Assembly: GCA_900758315.1 (NCBI GenBank)
Contig: CAAERF010000234.1
Coordinates: 1-29,730 of the forward strand
DNA from: an uncultured Oscillospiraceae bacterium
GTDB lineage: Bacteria; Bacillota; Clostridia; Oscillospirales; Oscillospiraceae
Length of the DNA: 29,730 nt
Direction of reading: 5' to 3'
The notes under the pieces are model-generated. The model made no database searches, was not told the origin of the DNA, and saw only the letters and a list, made by a program, of their open reading frames with translations. The first letter of the stretch is position 1. Every line of letters starts with the position of its first letter. Below are positions 17,096 through 25,907 of the stretch, piece after piece. A program made the translations under genes and the position numbers.

Positions 17096-17511
17096 TACTG
17101 ATCCCCCTTCCCGTCGGCGCGGTCATGGAGCTGCTCCAGAACCGTCTTGATGGCATCTGGCACAGGCAGACCCAGGTGGGCGGCATTCTCCAGAAGAGAC
17201 ACGCCCTCATTGGAAAGGTAGAAGAAGATCACCGCCGTGCGCAGGACACCGGGCGAACCCAGCACCTGGACATCGATGATATTGCCGATGCCCACCAGCA
17301 GGAAAATCAGCACCTTGCGGCAGATGCCCTTGAAGCCCACCTCGCTGGACAGGGTCTTATCGGAGATAGCACACATGACTCCGGTGATGTAGTCGATGGC
17401 CACGAAGGCGATCAGGGCGTAGAGCAGGCCATCACAGCCGCCCAGGAAGTAGCCAAGCCAGCCGCCCACAGCGGCAAAGGCCAGCTGAATGGTGTTCCAG
17501 AATTCTTTCAT
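17095..17511 (-). CDS. Phage holin (phi29/TcdE-like holin family)
   Basis: This 138-residue membrane protein would form the lysis pore. I chose the ATG at 17511, preceded by AAAGGAGGA, over an in-frame upstream ATG at 17556 with no ribosome-binding site. Hydrophobic helices are at about 8-22, 26-45 (containing AFVAIDYITGVMCA, characteristic of this family), 68-85 and 90-103. The acidic and basic C-terminal tail (about 118-138) would be cytoplasmic. Its position directly before the amidase gene, with a 1-nt stop/start overlap, is the standard lysis cassette. Confidence 0.92.
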   Translation of the reverse strand: MKEFWNTIQLAFAAVGGWLGYFLGGCDGLLYALIAFVAIDYITGVMCAISDKTLSSEVGFKGICRKVLIFLLVGIGNIIDVQVLGSPGVLRTAVIFFYLSNEGVSLLENAAHLGLPVPDAIKTVLEQLHDRADGKGDQ

Positions 17512-17545
17512 AGTAGTTGTCCTCCTTTGAATTTTGAATATGAGA

Positions 17546-17576
17546 AGAGCGGCCACCCGTCATAGGCAACCGCTCT
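17546..17576 (-). terminator. Possible hairpin between the LRR gene and the lysis cassette
   Basis: AGAGCGG (17546-17552) pairs with CCGCTCT (17570-17576), extended inward by G-U and G-C pairs. No clear T run follows on the minus strand, so it may be an attenuator or mRNA-processing stem rather than a full terminator. Confidence 0.4.
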
Positions 17577-17592
17577 CGGCTCTGATATTGTG

Positions 17593-18132
17593 TTACTGAC
17601 CACAGATATCCGGATAGTCCTCAATGGCTCGTATCTGGTTTGCGTAGGTACTCCAGTTTGTTGCCACCTTATACGCATCCACCAGCGCCGAGGGAACATA
17701 AATATACCCTCCGCCCTTTTCAATTTTGGAAAACGCAAAGGCACCACTGGACTGCTTACAGACTTGCTCTGTGTTCCGAAGAATCAGTGCTTCCAAAGCA
17801 GTACAGGAATGGAATTCGCTATACCCAATGCTGCTCAGTACGGGAAAATCAAGAAACGTGAGAGAAGTGCAGTTTCGGAAACAGTACCCACTCATCGTCT
17901 GGACTTTGGGAAGTGAAACAGATGCCAGTGATGCACACTCGGCAAAGGAACTCCCATCGAGCTTTGTTGCCTCCGGTAAATCCACCGTTGTCAGAGCCGT
18001 GCAATAGTAAAAAGCGCCGTGCCCCACAGTGAGAACGTGGTCATCCTTGAACTCCGTAATGGTGCGTTCAATGATGCTGTCCGACAGGGCTTCGTCGCCG
18101 ACTACATCGATCGTGTTTGTAAAATCAGTCAT
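17593..18132 (-). CDS. Leucine-rich-repeat (BspA/LRR_5-type) phage protein
   Basis: This 179-residue protein is built of BspA-like leucine-rich repeats, with recurring units such as GAFYYCTALTTVDLP and CFRNCTSLTFLDFP between about 55 and 130. It is a paralogue of the last roughly 140 residues of the upstream tail-tip protein: both share ALILRNTE/TLILRNTE, GYIYVP, ALVD and the ending YANQIRAIEDYP or YADQIRAIEDYP. The start overlaps the stop of that large gene (TAATG). It most likely forms part of, or an alternative to, the host-contact end of the tail. No signal peptide or membrane helix is seen. Confidence 0.85.
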   Translation of the reverse strand: MTDFTNTIDVVGDEALSDSIIERTITEFKDDHVLTVGHGAFYYCTALTTVDLPEATKLDGSSFAECASLASVSLPKVQTMSGYCFRNCTSLTFLDFPVLSSIGYSEFHSCTALEALILRNTEQVCKQSSGAFAFSKIEKGGGYIYVPSALVDAYKVATNWSTYANQIRAIEDYPDICGQ

Positions 18133-21100
18133 TAGCTTTCACCTCCAGTAATCTCGGGATAATCCTCAATTGCCCGGATTTGATCCGCGTAGTTTTGCCA
18201 ATTCGCAGCCGTCTTGTAACTGTCAACAAGAGCGGCGGGAACATAGATGTAACCACTGTCACTCGAGATCTTGGTATAGGACACAGCATCCGATCCCAGA
18301 CTGCACACCTTTTCCGTATTGCGGAGAATCAGCGTTTCCAGAGCGTTGGCTGCGGAAAAACCATGCTGACCGATGCTCGTAACTTTAGGCAGATCTACTT
18401 TGGCCAGTTTGTGCGCCGCATTGAATGCGTAATCGCCGATAGACGTCACATTGGGGAAAGATACAGAGGTCAAACCGCTGCAGTTCTGGAAAGCATAAGC
18501 GCCGACTGTTGTCACGCGATCATTGGTGTAGTCCCCGCTGATACTCCGTTCTACAATGCCCACAGAGATGAAGCCAATAAAGCGGTACTGGGCATAGCAG
18601 TCCGTATTTCCGGTGATTCCGTTGGGAGACGGATTCCAGCCGGTAAATTCATAATCCTCTGGCTTTTCCACATCCGTTTTGGCCGGTGTGTCGCCGGTGT
18701 AGCTGGCGTTGCTGCCATAGGGAACCTCGGATACTGTCTGTACCAAAGTTGTGCCATTGTAGAAGCGAACCGTGTACTTCCGAACGGTGCTGGTAAACGC
18801 GGCATACACATTCCGGTCAGACACAACTGCCTTCAGCGCATTTGCGTTCGCAGCGCCACCAGCTGTCAGACTCCAACCGGAGAAGCTGTAGCTATACTGT
18901 GCCGTAGACGCTTTGGTGGGATTGGAACCGCTATAAGCTGCATCCCCGCCATCGTAGACCGTGACGGTCTTCAGCAGCGTATTCCCGGAATCGTCATAGA
19001 AATACACATTGCTGTGGGTATGCTCATACTGAATCCTGATGTTCGGATAACGTTCCCGCATCTCGGCCAGTTCATCGTTGGTGAGTTCCGCAATGGTGAA
19101 GGTGCCGCTAATCTGGGCTTTCTCCGTGTTGTTGCCGTTCTCGTCCAGACCACGCATGGTATCCAGCAGATCATAGAAAGCCAGAATGTCCGCTGCATCC
19201 TCAAAGCTGCGTCCCAGCCCGGTGACACGGACACGGGTACCAGCGGGAATGTTGTGCAGAATCTCCCACAGGTCGAATACCTCGCTCACATTCTCCAGCC
19301 GGAGCGTGGAGATATTGTCATACCCGCCAATCACGAAATCCGTAATGCCCTTCTGGTTTCGGATAGTCAGATTGGTGACCGTCTCCGGCAGATGCAGGGT
19401 TTTCAGAATACCGCCGTTGGGCAGCTGGACACTGGTCACCGCTGTCCCCTCAAAGTACAGATGCTCGATGTTCGTACAGCCGGACACATCCACAGCCTGC
19501 TTGAGGTTCGGACAATTGCGGACATCCAGCGTCCGCAGCAGGGTGTTGTTGCCCAGGTACAGCTCGGTCAGGTTGCCGTTGGAATAGCTGTCTGCCGCAT
19601 CACCGACCTTCAGGCTCTGAAGCCGGGTGGCCATGGAGAAATCCGCATAGCCCACCATCAGCCCGGAAAGGTCGCCGATGGACTGAATCTGGCTGGCACT
19701 GTAGATATAAATCTCGGTGTCGTTCACATTGGACAGCGGACAGGCCAGCGTGTAAGCCACATTGCGGTTTGCCCTCTGCTGCACCAGATAGGAGCCGTAC
19801 TTCACCGTAGCGTAGATATCCGCATAAGGCGTGACGGTAATATCGTCCTTGGCATAGCCACGGAGCGTTACCACATCGGTCAGGGCATCCCCGGCATTGT
19901 ACTTGGAGTCCAGGTAGCGGAAGCGGTTATACAGCCACCACTTTCTCTGCTCGGCCTTGGAGCCTTGCAGCATGGTGAGGTAGCTGGCTGTGTTCTGCTC
20001 GATCAGCGGCTGGAGGTACTTGAAATAGGCATCCTCGTTGAACACCGCTTCGGGCCACTTTGCCTGATGCTCCTCAAACCGCTGTTCCGTCACGGGGAAG
20101 GACAACGTGCCATTGGAACGCAGCTTCTGGTACATGGCCTTGATATCCTCAAAGAAAGCCGCCCGGACATTAACCCACAGGACGGACTGCTGACCGTTGT
20201 AGATGTCTGCTCCGGACTCGGTGTGGTCGATGTCCTCCAGATTGTAGGAGAACACCAGCGCACCCTCGTTGTTGATGCCGATGGCGGTATCAAAGTCGTA
20301 AGGCAGCGAGAACCACTTGCTCCCCGCCATGAAGGTCAGGAACATATTCTTGGCTCGGGAGTCCACCATCAGGAACAGCTCCGTGAACAGGTAATAAAAA
20401 AACACGGCATCCTTTTCAAAATGCTGTGCAAACTCGGATTTGAACTTGGCCAGACGGTAAGCAGCGGTATCCGTGGTGTACAGCACCCCGTCAAAGGTGC
20501 GGTTTACCGTCAGCTTGTCTCCCGTGGCGGCGGACTGGTCGGTGCTTTTCAGCCACGCAGCCAGTTCGGACAGGTTGGCAGGATCAGCGTAATCCTTGGG
20601 ATATCTGGCTTCAAAGTCGCCCTGCCAGTCCGTCCCGGAGTAATCATCATCCTTCCAGAGAACTCGGTCGCTGGTGTTGTTGAGGATTTCCCAGGACTCA
20701 TCCCCCTCGGCAAAGCCGAACACCTCCGGGGTGGCTTTATCGAAATTGAAGTTGTATTTCCCAATGAAGCTGGTGTTTTCACCGTCATACCAGAAGACCA
20801 CAATGGGGAATCCATCAATGCCCTGACGGATGCGGCTGTCCTGCTTCTGGGGTGCGGTCCGGAAGGGGCAGATATCCTCATAGAGCCGGGCCAGTTCCAC
20901 ATTGTTGGCACCCTCGGAGGAAGCCACATCCGCCTTGAAGGTGAAGGTGTTCGTGGGGATGGAATCGGAGCGCAGCTTGTAGATCTCCTGGGTGTTGCCG
21001 CTGGGGTCCACAAAACCGCCCTTGAACTTGATCTTGTAGTTCTTCCGGGCGTAATACTGGGAGGATGTACCCTGCACATCCACTTCGGCCCCGGAGAAGG

Positions 21101-23285
21101 TGAAGGACTTGCTGCCGTTGACCGGATCGGTGTAATAGCCGCTCATGGTTTTCACATCGCCCTTGTACTGGGGCAGCTCCGTGCCGTCCAGCACCAGATA
21201 CGGCAGGTCCTTCGGCAGCTGGGAAATCACGATCTGGGAGTAGGCATCAAATACATGGTTGCGGCTGTACCGCTCCAGCATGGTCTCCACCACCTGGGTG
21301 TCGGCAATCCAATTGTTCAGAACCTGGTGCCGGGTCAGGTCATTATCATAGACACGGATGCAGTAGAGGTCAATGGCAGCATCCCGGGAACCAATGGAAA
21401 CATCCACAGGCACACTCTGAGCGAAGTCATCGTCCGCCGGGTACTGCACCACACCGGACATGATACCGTTGATGTAGCAGTAGATGAGCCGGTTGACGGC
21501 TTTCTTCTCCACCACAAAGGACAGGCGCAGGTGCTCGTTTTCCTTGTAACGGGTGGTGATCTCCTTCTGCTCGGAGCGAAGAGTCGCCAACTGGGGCGTG
21601 ATGGAGATACCGCGATTGCCGCTCATGCAGGACAGCACTATGGCATCGTAGTTCATGACATCCCGGGTGGCAAACTCGATCTCGATGGTCTTGCCGGTGG
21701 TACGGAAGTCCTTTCCAAAGGGCTGCACCGGAATGGTCATTCTGGCATCGCCGGACACCCGGAGAACGGGGATATTATCCTCATCCAGCTGCCAGCCGTC
21801 CGAGGTGAAGTTGAAGCCGGAGAAGCGGGCGGCAATCGAGTCATACTCCCAGACAGCAGGATTCTCTTCGGTGTTGCTCCGACCAGCGCTGGACAGATAC
21901 AGAGACAGCCCCTCGGTTTCCGCTTCAATTTCCATCTCGCTGGCAGTCACCGTCAGCGCAATGGTGCGGGAGGTGCTGCCGCAGGAGATTTCCAGAGCCA
22001 GATCCCCGGCGCTATCTGCCCGGTAAGACCAAATCTGCTGAGTACGATCCACCGTCTGGCGGGACACCACACTGCCATTCACCGACAGTTCCACCTCGGC
22101 GGTCAGGTTTGTGGGGTCATAGACCGTAAACGGAATGGCCAGCGTGGTATACTGGGCCACCGTGCCATCCTGAAAGCTGGTGGCAATGATGGGCGTGGTG
22201 TTCAGGCTCTCCACGCAGATGATCTCATAATACAGATGATTGGACTCGATGGTCTGCCCATTGACGGTGGCATCAAAGTAGGCTTCCAGCGTATGCGCTC
22301 CGTGCTTCTGGGCGGGAATCGTGTAGGACATCTGCCTACCGCTGGAGGTGGTGGTCACCGTGGTAATCTCCTTGCCGTCCAGCAGGATGTGAACCGTCTT
22401 GCTGATAGCACCCACCGGCACATAAGTAAAGGTGATAATGCCATCGAAGGCAGTCCCAGAGTCAAAGGTGGAACTCATGGAAGCTTCAATGGCATTGATG
22501 TTAAAATTGATGGTTCGGCTGTTCTCATAGGCATCCGAAACCTGAATCCGCACCGCGTTGCTGCCCACAGACAGATACGGTCCCAGATCAGCGGTGACCG
22601 CCCCCTGGGGAATGTCCAGCATGGCCTTGACAATGCCGTTTACCGTGACCTTCATCACACCGTTGCCAGTGGGCAGCTCATCCTCCAGAGAGGACCAGGT
22701 GATCTGGACGAGACAATCCTTGCCGTAGGCGATGGACTTACTCAGCCAGCCACTGGTATTGGAGACCGCCAGCACGGCGTTATTGCCGCTGGAACCACCG
22801 GAGCCGCCCGTGCCGGAGAAGGGGCCGAGAGGACCGGCCACCACTTCATTGTTGGAGGTCAGATACAGATAGCCGTTTTCCACGAAGGCCCCGTCCACCT
22901 TCCCGGAGAGCAGCAGTTCCATATTGGAAAAACTCTGCTGCATATTCTGAGCGGCGGACATGGCAAGCTGCGCGTCCCCGGAGGCATTGAAGGATTCATC
23001 CTTGGCGTTCTTCGCGGTGGCCAGGGCTTCGCTGGAACTGCTCTCTGCCGCCCGGGCGATGGTCTTGGCATCATCAGCGGTCTGGACCGCATTCTGGGAA
23101 GCCGTAACAACTTCCTCCCGGATATCCAACACCTGCTGGGTGGCATCCTTCATGGGCTGCTTCAGAGCGGCCACGTCCTGGTTTTCCTTATGAATTTTTT
23201 GAATGCAGGATACGAAAGCGTCCTTGACATCCACGCCGAAGCGGGCTGTCAGGAATCGCTGCAGTTCTTCCTGTAGATCTGCCAC
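18132..23285 (-). CDS. Giant multidomain phage tail-tip/fibre protein with CotH-kinase-like domain
   Basis: This 1717-residue protein follows the tail-hub genes. Residues 1-125 form an Ala/Asp-rich coiled coil, the usual attachment to the tail tip, ending in a Gly/Ser linker (about 155-168). Residues about 170-450 look like Ig-type beta repeats. About 450-660 look like a concanavalin/LamG-type lectin ending in DLYCIRVYDNDLTRHQVL. About 690-1110 resemble the CotH atypical protein-kinase fold: GTSSQYYARKNYKIKF (Lys748), LFTELFLMVDSRAKN (Asp975, Asn980) and SLPYDFDTAIG (Asp997, Asp999). Leucine-rich segments follow (about 1230-1330), then InlB-type B-repeats (about 1420-1570). A BspA-like LRR_5 module (about 1575-1717) is duplicated in the next gene. 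The assignment to the tail rests on position; the CotH call rests on motifs and needs profile or structure confirmation. Confidence 0.82.
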   Translation of the reverse strand: MADLQEELQRFLTARFGVDVKDAFVSCIQKIHKENQDVAALKQPMKDATQQVLDIREEVVTASQNAVQTADDAKTIARAAESSSSEALATAKNAKDESFNASGDAQLAMSAAQNMQQSFSNMELLLSGKVDGAFVENGYLYLTSNNEVVAGPLGPFSGTGGSGGSSGNNAVLAVSNTSGWLSKSIAYGKDCLVQITWSSLEDELPTGNGVMKVTVNGIVKAMLDIPQGAVTADLGPYLSVGSNAVRIQVSDAYENSRTINFNINAIEASMSSTFDSGTAFDGIITFTYVPVGAISKTVHILLDGKEITTVTTTSSGRQMSYTIPAQKHGAHTLEAYFDATVNGQTIESNHLYYEIICVESLNTTPIIATSFQDGTVAQYTTLAIPFTVYDPTNLTAEVELSVNGSVVSRQTVDRTQQIWSYRADSAGDLALEISCGSTSRTIALTVTASEMEIEAETEGLSLYLSSAGRSNTEENPAVWEYDSIAARFSGFNFTSDGWQLDEDNIPVLRVSGDARMTIPVQPFGKDFRTTGKTIEIEFATRDVMNYDAIVLSCMSGNRGISITPQLATLRSEQKEITTRYKENEHLRLSFVVEKKAVNRLIYCYINGIMSGVVQYPADDDFAQSVPVDVSIGSRDAAIDLYCIRVYDNDLTRHQVLNNWIADTQVVETMLERYSRNHVFDAYSQIVISQLPKDLPYLVLDGTELPQYKGDVKTMSGYYTDPVNGSKSFTFSGAEVDVQGTSSQYYARKNYKIKFKGGFVDPSGNTQEIYKLRSDSIPTNTFTFKADVASSEGANNVELARLYEDICPFRTAPQKQDSRIRQGIDGFPIVVFWYDGENTSFIGKYNFNFDKATPEVFGFAEGDESWEILNNTSDRVLWKDDDYSGTDWQGDFEARYPKDYADPANLSELAAWLKSTDQSAATGDKLTVNRTFDGVLYTTDTAAYRLAKFKSEFAQHFEKDAVFFYYLFTELFLMVDSRAKNMFLTFMAGSKWFSLPYDFDTAIGINNEGALVFSYNLEDIDHTESGADIYNGQQSVLWVNVRAAFFEDIKAMYQKLRSNGTLSFPVTEQRFEEHQAKWPEAVFNEDAYFKYLQPLIEQNTASYLTMLQGSKAEQRKWWLYNRFRYLDSKYNAGDALTDVVTLRGYAKDDITVTPYADIYATVKYGSYLVQQRANRNVAYTLACPLSNVNDTEIYIYSASQIQSIGDLSGLMVGYADFSMATRLQSLKVGDAADSYSNGNLTELYLGNNTLLRTLDVRNCPNLKQAVDVSGCTNIEHLYFEGTAVTSVQLPNGGILKTLHLPETVTNLTIRNQKGITDFVIGGYDNISTLRLENVSEVFDLWEILHNIPAGTRVRVTGLGRSFEDAADILAFYDLLDTMRGLDENGNNTEKAQISGTFTIAELTNDELAEMRERYPNIRIQYEHTHSNVYFYDDSGNTLLKTVTVYDGGDAAYSGSNPTKASTAQYSYSFSGWSLTAGGAANANALKAVVSDRNVYAAFTSTVRKYTVRFYNGTTLVQTVSEVPYGSNASYTGDTPAKTDVEKPEDYEFTGWNPSPNGITGNTDCYAQYRFIGFISVGIVERSISGDYTNDRVTTVGAYAFQNCSGLTSVSFPNVTSIGDYAFNAAHKLAKVDLPKVTSIGQHGFSAANALETLILRNTEKVCSLGSDAVSYTKISSDSGYIYVPAALVDSYKTAANWQNYADQIRAIEDYPEITGGES

Positions 23286-23304
23286 GGGTCATTCCTCCCT
23301 TCGT

Positions 23305-23508
23305 TTACTCGATAGAATCAATAAACGCCTGGGCAACATCGGCGATGCTGTCACAGGCTGCGACTGCGGTCTTATCCACCAGCACCCGGTCGATGCGGTA
23401 GTTGTCCCGGATGATCTTTCCGGTGGTATCGTCAATTTCGGAATAGGTGATGCTGAGCCGCTTGCCCACGGCGTCATTCCAGAATGTGACGGAGGTTACT
23501 TTCTTCAT
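23305..23508 (-). CDS. Small conserved phage tail-region protein, unknown function
   Basis: This is a 67-residue soluble protein. It starts within the stop of the upstream tail gene (ATGA overlap) and ends 19 nt before the giant tail-tip gene. Beta-like segments VTSVTFWND and LSITYSEIDD are followed by a final helix, DSIADVAQAFIDSIE. No recognised catalytic motif is present. Its position between hub and tip genes suggests a small tail-tip or chaperone role, which is inference. Confidence 0.75.
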   Translation of the reverse strand: MKKVTSVTFWNDAVGKRLSITYSEIDDTTGKIIRDNYRIDRVLVDKTAVAACDSIADVAQAFIDSIE

Positions 23509-25907
23509 GTGGTGATTCTCCCTTCTGTGATGGATGCAAGATAAGAAGCTGCTTCGGCTCCGTAGTTGACAGCGGAGGTATCGACCTGACCGCGATCTTC
23601 CGTCATGCGCAGCTGGTCGTAATCGATCTGCTTGGCCTTCATCTCCCAGCCGAAGGACAGCCCCGGAGTGCCGGAAACCACGAAATGGTCGTTGTATCTG
23701 CCTGTCAGCACGATTTCACCGGGGCCATACGCCTGTAGGAACACCTGATAGCCCTCCAGCGATACGCACTGGGCAAAGACCGGGTCGATGGATACATAGC
23801 ATAGGCCGTCCTCCGCAATCACCGCTTCACCGATGTCCCCGAAATAGGGCGTGGGTGTCTCATAGGCGTAGAGCTTGCGTTCGCTGTAGTCTCTGGTCTT
23901 GACACACCGGGCCTTGCTTCCCAATACGGACAGATCGCCGGATACCTGCGTGAAAACGGGCAGTTCCAGCCAGTCGTGATGGACATTCAGAATATCGTTC
24001 TTCTCCTTATCCATCAGGCTCATCTTGATTTCGTTGCCATCGCTGACTCCGACAAAGCCGCATTCATAAGCGCCCTTGTAAAAGCCAATGGTTCCCTCGG
24101 TCATCTTGATGGAACGGACGATGCTGCCGGACTGCCCATCAAATGAGTCGGTGGAGATACCGCCCTTTCCAAGGTACACATCACCGGCTCCACCGTGGGG
24201 CGTACACATGGAGAGCCAGTTGCTGGCATGGGTCCAGTCACCAAAGGCGATATAGTCGCTGTTGATGTTGAAGCCGCCGATCTGTCCCGCGATGGCTTCC
24301 ATACTGCCATCGGTCTTGATTTTGAAGTAGTTGTTGGCGGTAATGGCTCCGTTCAGATTGATGCGCTGCGCCTGGATGGCAACTTCTTCAGAACTCTGGT
24401 TGATGGCGGAGATGATGCCGTTCTTTTCAACCTTGGAGGCAATGCCGTCATCCGTCCCCTTGATCCAGCTATTCAGGCCGATACTCAGCTGGTTGGTGTC
24501 GATGGAATTGGCGGCAATCCAGCTACCGAGAATCTGACCGTCCACCGTGATACCCACTGTGTAGGGGCCTTCATAGCCGGTGGTACTGGCGGCAATGCCG
24601 TCCTTGTTGATCTGCATGACGCGCTTGGCGGTGGTCTTGTCCGGGGTATCCATGTACAGGTCCCGGAGCCAGCGCCCGTCCTCGTCATACTCCGTCAGCT
24701 TGTAGCCGCCCTTGGCACCGGTCATCATAGCAGTCAGGTTGTCAATGCTGATCTGGATATTCCGGTTGGAGATGCTGATGGCATCGTTCTGCTCACTTCT
24801 CAGCTGATTTAGCACCGCCGACTGCTGGCTGGTGTAGGTTTTCTGCTGCTTGCTGGACAGTTCCAGTGTCCGTCCGGCAGGGTTCTGGAGCGGAATGGTC
24901 AGCTTCATCACCGGAAGGACGATGTCCATGCCGTAGGGCTTGGCCAGGCAGTGGATGCGGTCGCCCTCGGCGAAGGCATCATAGTCATGACCCAATTCCG
25001 AGAGGTCAGCCGCCGTCAGCGTCAGGGACATGGTTTCAAACTGGGTGCTGGAGAGCCACTCCTCGGCCTTGGCTTTGAGGTTTGCCGGGACGGTCACATC
25101 GTCCCAGGTGTTGGTGGCCCAGACCCAGCCGAACTGATCCACTGCGTCCTGCGAAAACACATAGTTCTTCCCATCATTGACGGAGGTAATGTCCACCCGC
25201 TTTTCCAGGGCTTCAATCTCGGATTCGCCCTCCAGGGTCGCACCCAGAGGGATCAGCGCCGTCACCACATCCTCTGCAGAGGTAGTTTCGGAGTAGTCCA
25301 ATAGGTTCAGTCCGAACTCAATGGGCTGGGTGCTGTAGCTGCCGTACTGCTCGATGCTGACCCAGTCCAGAATCAGTTGGTCATCCACATGGCGCAGGCG
25401 AAGATAACCGCCCAGGCGGTTCACCAGCTTCTCCCTGATAGCTTCCAGTGTGTTTTCGTAGTTGGTGCAGCGGTAAAGGCTGTTGTTGGGGTCGGTAATG
25501 GAGACATAGCCCAGCTTGATCTGCTTGCGCGGTTCCACCTGGCTGTTGTGAATCTCCAGCATCCGTCCCAGCAGGGCCGCCGGGGAGATATCGTGGTACT
25601 CCGCCTGGGGCTGGATGGAGTCTGCCAGAAAACTCAGTGCTCCGGTGCAGTAGATCTGCTTATTCCGGTAGCGGTCAATATTGGGGACCTTCCGCACCTC
25701 TCCGTAAAAAATCTCCCTGTTGTTGCGGAATACGGAAACCATGGATTTCCGGCAGCAGATGCGGTCGTAGAGCGGGTTGTCCGGCGGGACCGTTGCCGTA
25801 AACACACCGGCGTACCCAGGCTCCAGTTCCAGAACCGGGTCGGTCAGCATGGCGGAGGGGTGGTCTGCGTGATACAGCACATAGCCGTCCAGCTTGACTT
25901 TATACAT
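23505..25907 (-). CDS. Phage tail-hub/endopeptidase-like protein with fibre extension (Tal-type)
   Basis: This 800-residue protein starts at the ATG at 25907, which overlaps the Dit stop codon (TGATG) and follows GGAGGG. An in-frame upstream ATG at 25937 would run into dit. The N-terminal about 370 residues match tail-associated hub proteins of Gram-positive siphophages (prophage endopeptidase tail family): YKVKLDGYVLYHADHP, then FTATVPPDNPLYD. A helical spacer around 375-400 follows. The central and C-terminal parts look like fibre or spike modules: INKDGIAASTTGYEG, TVDGQILGSWI, IGGFNINSDYI, then a beta-rich end. It would cap the tail tube below the distal tail protein and contact the giant tip protein. 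Whether it is an active endopeptidase is not evident from sequence. Confidence 0.85.
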   Translation of the reverse strand: MYKVKLDGYVLYHADHPSAMLTDPVLELEPGYAGVFTATVPPDNPLYDRICCRKSMVSVFRNNREIFYGEVRKVPNIDRYRNKQIYCTGALSFLADSIQPQAEYHDISPAALLGRMLEIHNSQVEPRKQIKLGYVSITDPNNSLYRCTNYENTLEAIREKLVNRLGGYLRLRHVDDQLILDWVSIEQYGSYSTQPIEFGLNLLDYSETTSAEDVVTALIPLGATLEGESEIEALEKRVDITSVNDGKNYVFSQDAVDQFGWVWATNTWDDVTVPANLKAKAEEWLSSTQFETMSLTLTAADLSELGHDYDAFAEGDRIHCLAKPYGMDIVLPVMKLTIPLQNPAGRTLELSSKQQKTYTSQQSAVLNQLRSEQNDAISISNRNIQISIDNLTAMMTGAKGGYKLTEYDEDGRWLRDLYMDTPDKTTAKRVMQINKDGIAASTTGYEGPYTVGITVDGQILGSWIAANSIDTNQLSIGLNSWIKGTDDGIASKVEKNGIISAINQSSEEVAIQAQRINLNGAITANNYFKIKTDGSMEAIAGQIGGFNINSDYIAFGDWTHASNWLSMCTPHGGAGDVYLGKGGISTDSFDGQSGSIVRSIKMTEGTIGFYKGAYECGFVGVSDGNEIKMSLMDKEKNDILNVHHDWLELPVFTQVSGDLSVLGSKARCVKTRDYSERKLYAYETPTPYFGDIGEAVIAEDGLCYVSIDPVFAQCVSLEGYQVFLQAYGPGEIVLTGRYNDHFVVSGTPGLSFGWEMKAKQIDYDQLRMTEDRGQVDTSAVNYGAEAASYLASITEGRITT

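Noticed and set aside
18180..23276. A very long plus-strand open frame (about 1698 codons) opposite the giant tail protein gene
   Set aside because: It mirrors the real minus-strand gene almost end to end. Its translation has no recognisable domain, and the minus frame has clear domains and coupled starts. It is a shadow of codon bias.
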